From contig CAZQEC010000021.1 of assembly GCA_964591565.1 (NCBI GenBank), forward strand, positions 1 through 18,132: a stretch of DNA of 18,132 nucleotides, written 5' to 3'. Below are positions 13,453-18,132 of the stretch, in pieces. A model generated the notes under the pieces. That model saw only the letters and a list, made by a program, of their open reading frames with translations, ran no database searches and was not told the origin of the DNA. The position numbers and the translations under genes are program-made. Source of the stretch: CAZQEC01 sp964591565 (GTDB lineage: Bacteria; Patescibacteriota; UBA1384; CAJBMM01). Within the stretch, counting starts at the first letter, position 1; the number at the start of each line of letters is the position of its first letter.

Positions 13453-14466
13453 TTATGCCCCTCTAATTAAAATTTTGATCGCCCTGGTCAAGCGTTTTCT
13501 GATAATCACTAGGGTTATCAGCACTATGGCTATGGCGATAGCGATTGTTTTTGGAAACACCCAAAAAGTAATACTGTTAGTCATAAGCTGATTGGCTGAT
13601 CCATAAATTGCAGTGGCTTCAGCGCTATAATATCCGCCCCACAGTTTTGTTTTTGGCCAAATTACTGCTATATGGCGATCGCTACCGGGGAAGACGTTGC
13701 GTTGATCAATTGGCAACTCGGCAACTTTACGACGAAATACGTCATATATTGTCACAAACCCGCTCGGCTTAATGTGGACGTTGCCAAGATTATTAAACTT
13801 TAAGTCGAAAGCGATCGGACCGTGATCAAAATACTTTTGGGCTGGCACGTTTGGTATGTTGTCAGTTTTTGGTATAAGTATTTTAGTCTTACCATCAGCA
13901 GTTAATTTTTCGTCCCACTCGCCACTGTAGGGTTTTGGCGCGATGCTTTTGATCATTGCACTTTCATTAGATTGACCACTAACCTTAACTAATAGTAAAG
14001 TACCAATCTTTTGCCCGACACCGACACCGGTTGAACCACTGGTAGCACTGGCAGTTGTTCCAACTAGCAAACTACCATAGTGACCACCCGGTTCGGCGTT
14101 GGCAGGAACTTGGATTGTAAAAGTTAAATTACGCACTTCTTTTGGCGCTAATTTAAATTTTGTGGTATCTACACCGACCCACTGGCTTAGTGAATAGGTA
14201 GTATCATCGGCTGTCAGCTGTACCTGTCCTCGATCACCAGTGCCTGCAATATTTTCAATCTTGGTTTCGAGCAGTAGCTCGCTGTCGGAGAGATTTGAAA
14301 CTTTGATCTGATTAGTCAGCTTATCGCCAGGATTGGCATTAAGCTCAAAAGTAACTGGCGAAACCGACAATTTGGTTGACTGTTGAGCCTTGATTGTGAT
14401 TGGAAACAAAGTGCTAACAAGCAGAGTTAATCCAAATGTAAATAATATGATTTTAGATGGTCTCAT
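13453..14466 (-). CDS. DUF916-like exported cell-surface protein, copy 1
   Basis: This 337-aa protein has a signal peptide (about 1-27), an N-terminal beta domain beginning L-S-V-S-P-V-T-F-E-L-N-A-N-P-G-D and containing A-N-A-E-P-G-G-H-Y-G-S-L-L-V, a second beta domain, and a C-terminal membrane helix (about 305-323) with a basic tail. The P-G-D-K-L-T-N-Q-I-K-V-S-N-L-S-D element and the E-P-G-G-(H/Y) element are typical of DUF916/WxL-interacting-like proteins, which bind cell-wall or surface partners in Gram-positives. It heads the operon with the dockerin and cohesin genes. ATG 14466 has GGAG about 7 nt upstream. It is a paralogue of the protein at 16020-17033. The family label is moderate; surface location is strong. 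Confidence 0.72.
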   Translation of the reverse strand: MRPSKIILFTFGLTLLVSTLFPITIKAQQSTKLSVSPVTFELNANPGDKLTNQIKVSNLSDSELLLETKIENIAGTGDRGQVQLTADDTTYSLSQWVGVDTTKFKLAPKEVRNLTFTIQVPANAEPGGHYGSLLVGTTASATSGSTGVGVGQKIGTLLLVKVSGQSNESAMIKSIAPKPYSGEWDEKLTADGKTKILIPKTDNIPNVPAQKYFDHGPIAFDLKFNNLGNVHIKPSGFVTIYDVFRRKVAELPIDQRNVFPGSDRHIAVIWPKTKLWGGYYSAEATAIYGSANQLMTNSITFWVFPKTIAIAIAIVLITLVIIRKRLTRAIKILIRGA

Positions 14467-14543
14467 TCACCGCTCCGCTATTGCACATAGTCGCTAGTAA
14501 GCTCCTTAGACGGTCGGAATTTCATTCCTTGCGTCCATACTAA

Positions 14544-14573
14544 ACTATACATTATCTACGCCGCCAAAATCAA
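14544..14573 (-). promoter_or_regulatory. Possible promoter of the DUF916/dockerin/cohesin operon
   Basis: The minus strand has TTGATT (14573-14568) and TATAGT (14549-14544) 18 nt apart in the 171-bp gap before ATG 14466. Both boxes deviate from consensus and the leader would be about 70 nt, so this is only a candidate. Confidence 0.4.
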
Positions 14574-14637
14574 AAATGTTTTGTGGATTTCTACGACTGT
14601 GCTTGAAATGATAGTGATAACGCAAGTACTAATATAT

Positions 14638-15786
14638 CTAGAAAGTTCCAGTAGTAATATAGTCGGCCGTGCCAGTGTACGCGCCGGCTGCTTGCGCGGC
14701 ATCAGTCGAAAGACGCCAGCCCACTAGCGAAATGTCAGTCACTCCCACGGCGCTCGACATAATGGTCGAGGGAGTTTGAGGAACGCTTAGGTCGGCAACA
14801 AGCTCAAATTTTTGACCAGCCCCACCACATTCCTCGGCCGCGGTATCCCAACCAGCGTTCGCCGTTGCCGCCGCGTTGCCAGTGGTGTCATCCATACAGA
14901 TAGCATAACCGTTGTTGGTCGCTGTCGCCCAAGTGCTTGGTGTAGTTAAGGTGGCGGCGCCGTCACCTGAGCCGACGGCGAAAGCGTTAGTGGTAGCATC
15001 TAGACCAGCAACGGTGTATACAGTGACGGTATATCCTCCAGCGGCGTTGGTCGCCACCGTCAGCTGTTGACAAATATCATAAAAAGCTTCAGTTGAGACA
15101 GTCCCGTACGGAATGGTAGTGGCAGTGGAAGTGACCGTTGTGCCACCAGTAGTGGTGCAAGAGCCGGATACCACGGCGGCTACAGTGTTGGTTAAAGTTT
15201 CATCAATTGTAGCCGAAACAGTGATGGCGGAGGTAACAACGATGATGGTATCTTGGGAATCTTCATCGGTGGTGTCAACGGCCAGGTTGTACGTAGCGGC
15301 CGTTGAGTTGGTGATCTGGGTGTTACCAGTGCCGCCACTAGTGGCGTGTGTTCCAATCTCGATGACAATAACGACACCGGCCGCTTCACCGACGTAACCC
15401 CCACAGGCAGTAAAGGTAAAAACGTCAGACGCAACTGTGGTAATTTCAATTGTATCACCAGCGCAGGCGTCCGATGAGTCGACAATCGTTTCTTCAACGG
15501 CGTTGACAGTGATGTCGTAGTCCAGGGCATCAGTGCTAGCAAAACCAGAGGTATCAAAACCACCGGCAAAGGTCAGCACAAGCGTATCGCCGGCGCTAAA
15601 ATCGCCCCCAGCCGCTTGATCTAAGGTAATAGTATGGTTGGCCGCAGTTGAGGGTCGAGAATCAGTAATAACATCTTTCAAGCTGTCTGGCCGCGCCGCT
15701 TTTATGGTAGAGAACGGCATAATAACCACTGCAACCACTGCAAACATAACCAGTAACAACTTTTTCCGAGAACGATGATTTGTTAT
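14638..15786 (-). CDS. Thr/Ala-rich secreted surface protein
   Basis: This secreted protein of about 382 aa is rich in Thr, Ala, Gly, Val and Asp and poor in Lys, as in S-layer or surface-fibre proteins. The C-terminal third carries G-G-Y-T-V-T-V-Y and ends Y-T-G-T-A-D-Y-I-T-T-G-T-F; the edge gene at 17495 has the related G-G-Y-Q-V-T-L-W and Y-T-T-T-L-I-Y-I-N-T-A-T-Y. Cysteine pairs may form disulphides. The start is odd. The only usual codon is TTG 15759, which is 31 nt after the ribosome site and leaves the signal peptide without positive charges. Reading back to ATA 15786 adds T-N-H-R-S-R-K-K, a textbook signal-peptide n-region, 4 nt after AAGGAGG. No function beyond surface exposure can be given. 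Confidence 0.7.
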   Translation of the reverse strand: MTNHRSRKKLLLVMFAVVAVVIMPFSTIKAARPDSLKDVITDSRPSTAANHTITLDQAAGGDFSAGDTLVLTFAGGFDTSGFASTDALDYDITVNAVEETIVDSSDACAGDTIEITTVASDVFTFTACGGYVGEAAGVVIVIEIGTHATSGGTGNTQITNSTAATYNLAVDTTDEDSQDTIIVVTSAITVSATIDETLTNTVAAVVSGSCTTTGGTTVTSTATTIPYGTVSTEAFYDICQQLTVATNAAGGYTVTVYTVAGLDATTNAFAVGSGDGAATLTTPSTWATATNNGYAICMDDTTGNAAATANAGWDTAAEECGGAGQKFELVADLSVPQTPSTIMSSAVGVTDISLVGWRLSTDAAQAAGAYTGTADYITTGTF

Positions 15787-15813
15787 AACCCCTCCTTAAT
15801 CTTTATTGATATT

Positions 15814-15843
15814 ATTGTAGAATACTGTTTTATGTGATGTCAA
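15814..15843 (-). promoter_or_regulatory. Promoter of the Thr/Ala-rich surface protein gene
   Basis: The minus strand has a perfect TTGACA (15843-15838) and TACAAT (15819-15814) 18 nt apart. Transcription would start near 15807, followed by AAGGAGG at 15797-15791. This short leader argues that translation starts near 15786 rather than at TTG 15759. Confidence 0.72.
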
Positions 15844-15860
15844 TGGGGGTAAAAAATCAT

Positions 15861-15892
15861 AATAATTTTTAATTTATAATTTGAAATTATTA
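15861..15892. repeat. AT-rich heptamer repeat, solo pair left arm
   Basis: The first 22 nt (15861-15882) are identical to 16935-16956, the repeat beside four-helix-bundle gene 2, but with one heptamer fewer before the GAAA. It is also inverted relative to 15998-16020 (20 of 23 matching). No gene lies between these two arms. Confidence 0.75.
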
Positions 15893-15967
15893 AACGGGGG
15901 AGTAAGAGGAAATTTAACTTGAAATTTGAAAGCTTAAGTTAAGTAGCTTATCGGTGTAATCAACTAT

Positions 15968-15987
15968 CAAAAATGTGCCGTAGGCAC
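15968..15987 (-). terminator. Possible terminator hairpin after the DUF916-like gene
   Basis: GTGCC (15975-15979) and GGCAC (15983-15987) form a perfect 5-bp stem with a 3-nt loop, followed on the minus strand by ATTTTT. It lies 33 nt after the stop at 16020. The short stem makes it weak; it could instead be a REP-like hairpin within the repeat-bounded segment. Confidence 0.4.
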
Positions 15988-15997
15988 TCCATCATTA

Positions 15998-16020
15998 CAA
16001 ATTAATAATTAAAAATTTTT
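15998..16020. repeat. AT-rich repeat, solo pair right arm
   Basis: Its complement matches 15861-15883 at 20 of 23 positions. It abuts the stop codon of the gene at 16020. The approximately 100-bp interior holds only the small hairpin and an AACTT...AAGTT dyad; no ORF is seen. The 15787-16019 intergenic region therefore consists of promoter, repeat arms and hairpin. Confidence 0.65.
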
Positions 16021-17033
16021 TATCTTTTCGCTATTAGCTCTTTAATTGCTGATTTAATACGGATACGGACATTGCGTTTACTAATCAGTATTCCAAAAAT
16101 AATCAGTGTCACTACCAGCCCTAAACCGCCTTTTCGCGAAACAAACACCACTGGTTGCTGACCTATCTCCGATGAATAGTTGGCTAAACGAATATGCGCC
16201 TTCCCCCAATACATCCCCAGCGGGGTGTATTTTTGCAAAGTTGCAGATATTGTCCTCGAAGTTCCCGGTAAAATTGTCGTTTCTTCATTTGCTTGAGCAA
16301 TTAATGATCCGCCTAAACTTTGCAATACAAACTCAGATGAAGGTGTTATGGAATAATTAGTGTTATTGGCCAACTCTAACGCTATTTTCACATCTGCCTT
16401 GTGACTAAACCGAGGCACTAGAAACCGTTTGACTGTTAGGGAACTACTATCAATTGGTGACGGCGTACCAACGTTAAGCAAAAAAAGTTCTCCGATCCAT
16501 GGCACAACTTTAGCTTGAGCGTTACTGTCAAAGTAGTGTGATGGTAGCTCCGGTTGAAACATCACCACCGCAAAATAACCACCGGGCTCAATCTCTTCTG
16601 GTGGATAAATGGTCACTCTGACTGCGCGAGTCTCGCCATTTTTAATCACCATGTCTTTATCAGCGACGCTAAGCCACGTTTTTGCCGATCGCCCTGGCAA
16701 ACTTTTGGTAAAGTCTATTCCGCCGTGATCATCGTTTGGAGCAAAGTCCATCACTTCAACTTGCACTGGCAAGGGCACTGCGGACTGATTTGTTAATTTA
16801 ACTGTTACTTCTGAAATTTGCCCGGGCTCAACTTGTAGCTCATATTTTGCCGGTGAAATTGATAGGGTGGGGGAAATTTGGGCAAATGTTTTTGGCACTT
16901 TGGAAAATACAAGACACAGAAGACCAAGTGCCAAAATAATTTTTAATTTATAATTTATAATTTGAAAATTGAAATTAAAAATGAAGAAATGAGAAGATAA
17001 TTTATCGCTTATAATTTGAAAAAGATGGTTCAT
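16020..17033 (-). CDS. DUF916-like exported cell-surface protein, copy 2
   Basis: This 337-aa protein is the same length and layout as the one at 13453-14466: hydrophobic signal (about 30-50, ending K-T-F-A), beta domain starting L-S-I-S-P-A-K-Y-E-L-Q-V-E-P-G with I-E-P-G-G-Y-F-A-V-V-M-F, second beta domain, C-terminal helix (about 305-320) and very basic tail (K-R-N-V-R-I-R-I-K). A surface-anchored binding or scaffold role is likely. ATG 17033 overlaps the four-helix-bundle stop (ATGA), implying coupling, but the n-region is unusually long (about 30 residues) and asparagine/phenylalanine-rich (F-I-F-N-F-N-F-Q-I-I-N-Y-K-L-K) because it is encoded by the flanking heptamer repeat. The ancestral start was probably nearer the hydrophobic core. 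Confidence 0.75.
   Translation of the reverse strand: MNHLFQIISDKLSSHFFIFNFNFQIINYKLKIILALGLLCLVFSKVPKTFAQISPTLSISPAKYELQVEPGQISEVTVKLTNQSAVPLPVQVEVMDFAPNDDHGGIDFTKSLPGRSAKTWLSVADKDMVIKNGETRAVRVTIYPPEEIEPGGYFAVVMFQPELPSHYFDSNAQAKVVPWIGELFLLNVGTPSPIDSSSLTVKRFLVPRFSHKADVKIALELANNTNYSITPSSEFVLQSLGGSLIAQANEETTILPGTSRTISATLQKYTPLGMYWGKAHIRLANYSSEIGQQPVVFVSRKGGLGLVVTLIIFGILISKRNVRIRIKSAIKELIAKR
16935..16982. repeat. AT-rich heptamer repeat, left flank of four-helix-bundle gene 2
   Basis: Contains TTTATAA units repeating every 7 bp. The 17-nt segment AATTTATAATTTGAAAA (16952-16968) is perfectly inverted at 17424-17440. It lies within the 5' coding end of the DUF916-like gene and shares 22 identical nt with 15861-15882. 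Confidence 0.88.
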
Positions 17034-17401
17034 GGTTGTTTTTCTTTTAATGAAGCGTAAATTTTGGAAAAAATGTTAATCAATTCCTGCGATTCTTGAA
17101 TAAGGCGTTCGGCATCCGTGGCCATTCTGGACTCCGCTTCTACTAACAATTCAATCCAATAACGCACCTCTTTCACTTCTTTCTTGCAAATACTAATTTT
17201 ATTGCGAAAATCGGCTCTTGAAATCGCGCCATTTGCCTCGTGGTAATTCGCACCAACACTCGTGCCAGACCGCACAAATTGACCAATTAGCGACAGTGTG
17301 ATGACGTTTCTGGGAATAATCTTGGCAAATTGAATAACCATTTTGCTAAATGCAATAGTCCTTTCCTCCAAGTCATAAATTTTTGCAGAACCATTTTCCA
17401 C
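17030..17401 (-). CDS. Four-helix-bundle protein, 23S intervening-sequence family, copy 2
   Basis: This 123-aa protein belongs to the same family as the one at 12173-12544 but to a divergent subtype: Y-D-L-E-E-R-T-I-A-F-S-K, Q-F-V-R-S-G-T-S-V-G-A-N-Y-H-E-A-N-G-A-I-S-R-A-D-F and K-K-E-V-K-E-V-R-Y-W-I-E-L-L. This matches a four-helix subtype frequent in Patescibacteria and Bacteroidetes. The role is unknown. The start is GTG 17401 with AAGGA 9 nt upstream. Its stop overlaps the start of the DUF916-like gene (ATGA). It is bracketed by a 17-nt perfect inverted repeat and by heptamer arrays, the same arrangement as copy 1. Confidence 0.9.
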   Translation of the reverse strand: MENGSAKIYDLEERTIAFSKMVIQFAKIIPRNVITLSLIGQFVRSGTSVGANYHEANGAISRADFRNKISICKKEVKEVRYWIELLVEAESRMATDAERLIQESQELINIFSKIYASLKEKQP

Positions 17402-17423
17402 TTGCCTAGTCCTTATTTTCTCG

Positions 17424-17440
17424 TTTTCAAATTATAAATT
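17424..17440. repeat. 17-nt inverted repeat arm, right flank of four-helix-bundle gene 2
   Basis: TTTTCAAATTATAAATT is the exact complement of 16952-16968. The pair encloses the whole four-helix-bundle gene in about 489 bp. Confidence 0.88.
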
Positions 17441-17460
17441 GTCTCAGGTTTCTTTGTTTA

Positions 17461-17488
17461 AAAATTAAAAATTAAAAATTAAAAATTT
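17461..17488. repeat. Heptamer repeat array (AAAATTA x4), outer right flank of four-helix-bundle gene 2
   Basis: Four consecutive units AAAATTA, AAAATTA, AAAATTA, AAAATTT lie between the surface-protein stop at 17495 and the four-helix-bundle gene. The sequence differs from the YATTCTA array by copy 1 but the 7-bp period is the same. Confidence 0.88.
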
Positions 17489-17494
17489 CTTAAT

Positions 17495-18132
17495 TTAATA
17501 TGTCGCTGTATTAATATATATAAGAGTCGTAGTGTACACGCCTGATTGTTGATCGGCGCCAGTACGCAAGCGGTATGTGACGGTGTAGGCGTCACTGGTC
17601 ACCGGAGTTGTACAATTGACAGCTACAATATCACCCGGACCAGTTGTGGCAAAGCCGGCATATAAATTAGCGGCCGAAGTGAAACGATCAGCTGTACCTC
17701 CGCCTAGCGTGCTGTCATTGGTGTTGTAGCCAAAGGCACTGGAACCTGCCCCACTTAACGTCGTTGGCGCCGTATTCGTACCAGTCCAGTTTGCTATAGT
17801 AGCACTTAAGCCATTGGTCAGCACTTGAGTAGACCAAAGTGTCACTTGGTAGCCGCCAGTGGCATTGGTGGTGGTAGTCAAGGTTGAAGTTTGATCAGAC
17901 GCGGTGGCACCGGGGGTAATGGTGCCAAAGTCCTTACTGGTTGAATCTAAGCTGAATGTCAGCTCCTCGTCAATAATGACTTCCGGAAAATTTGTATAAG
18001 TATCTAAATCAGTACCGTCAGACTTTGTTGCCTTAAAACAGTAGATCTTGCTCCCAACTGCCGAGTTATTTTCCAACGAAAAATCCCAAACCCCGTTTTC
18101 GCCCGAGGCGATGGCCGAAACCGAATTGGTGA
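17495..18132 (-). CDS. Thr-rich secreted surface protein, C-terminal part (partial)
   Basis: The frame is open from the window edge at 18132 to TAA 17495-17497, so at least 211 residues are present and the N-terminus lies outside. A TTG at 18076 is only an internal codon, since the coding pattern (A-S-G-E-N-G-V-W-D-F-S) continues upstream. Composition is Thr, Ser, Gly and Ala rich with few charges. A region with F-G-T-I-T-P-G-A-T-A-S-D-Q-T precedes G-G-Y-Q-V-T-L-W, and the end reads T-Y-R-L-R-T-G-A-D-Q-Q-S-G-V-Y-T-T-T. This is the same design as the protein at 14638-15786, a secreted beta-rich surface protein. No enzymatic motif is visible. Confidence 0.85.
   Translation of the reverse strand, partial: TNSVSAIASGENGVWDFSLENNSAVGSKIYCFKATKSDGTDLDTYTNFPEVIIDEELTFSLDSTSKDFGTITPGATASDQTSTLTTTTNATGGYQVTLWSTQVLTNGLSATIANWTGTNTAPTTLSGAGSSAFGYNTNDSTLGGGTADRFTSAANLYAGFATTGPGDIVAVNCTTPVTSDAYTVTYRLRTGADQQSGVYTTTLIYINTATY

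Noticed and set aside
15113..15569. Overlapping ORFs on both strands within the Thr/Ala-rich surface gene
   Set aside because: They arise from low-complexity, stop-poor codons of the real gene and have no ribosome sites or recognisable domains.

Overview
Organism. The window reads like a member of the Patescibacteria (candidate phyla radiation). Supporting signs are short tightly packed operons, standard-code genes, secreted Thr/Ala-rich surface proteins, cohesin/dockerin and DUF916-like envelope proteins, two stand-alone four-helix-bundle (23S intervening-sequence family) genes and AT-rich heptamer repeats. This is inference from gene content; no rRNA or other phylogenetic marker is present. 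Apart from a partial gene at the left edge, every gene is on the minus strand, so gene order runs from high to low coordinates.

Left third (1-3443). A DrrA/DrrB-type ABC exporter (199-1936) has a clear promoter. Next to it is a patchwork: an intact phosphotransferase gene (2078-2932), the 3' remnant of a DinB-like gene split by a 194-bp MITE-like element with a perfect 12-bp target duplication (3045-3262), and a 71-bp degenerate second copy of the exporter ATPase 5' end (3303-3373).

Middle (3444-9894). This is a nine-gene copper-response operon: csoR, P1B-type metal ATPase, small His-rich membrane protein, 54-aa YHS protein, MacB/FtsX-type permease and its ATPase, DUF305 protein, DUF1573 protein, CcdA-like protein. 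Gaps are 24 nt or less. One promoter drives it, with the -35 box inside a perfect 13-6-13 CsoR operator. The genes fit together as sensor, Cu export, periplasmic copper binding and envelope thiol or extracytoplasmic functions.

Right part (9920-18132). These are cell-surface genes. One operon (14466 to 9920) encodes a DUF916-like protein, a dockerin protein, a four-helix-bundle protein, a small cohesin protein and a large cohesin/Ig-like membrane protein. Then come two Thr/Ala-rich surface proteins (14638-15786 and 17495 to the edge) and a second DUF916-like protein preceded by a second four-helix-bundle gene.

Most unusual signal. Both four-helix-bundle genes are exactly 123 codons, start with GTG, and are flanked by inverted arrays of 7-bp repeats. 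Both abut the start codon of a secreted-protein gene, whose N-terminus is partly encoded by the repeat. An additional repeat pair without a gene lies at 15861-16020. This looks like a small non-autonomous element family resembling rRNA intervening sequences, but sitting in protein operons.
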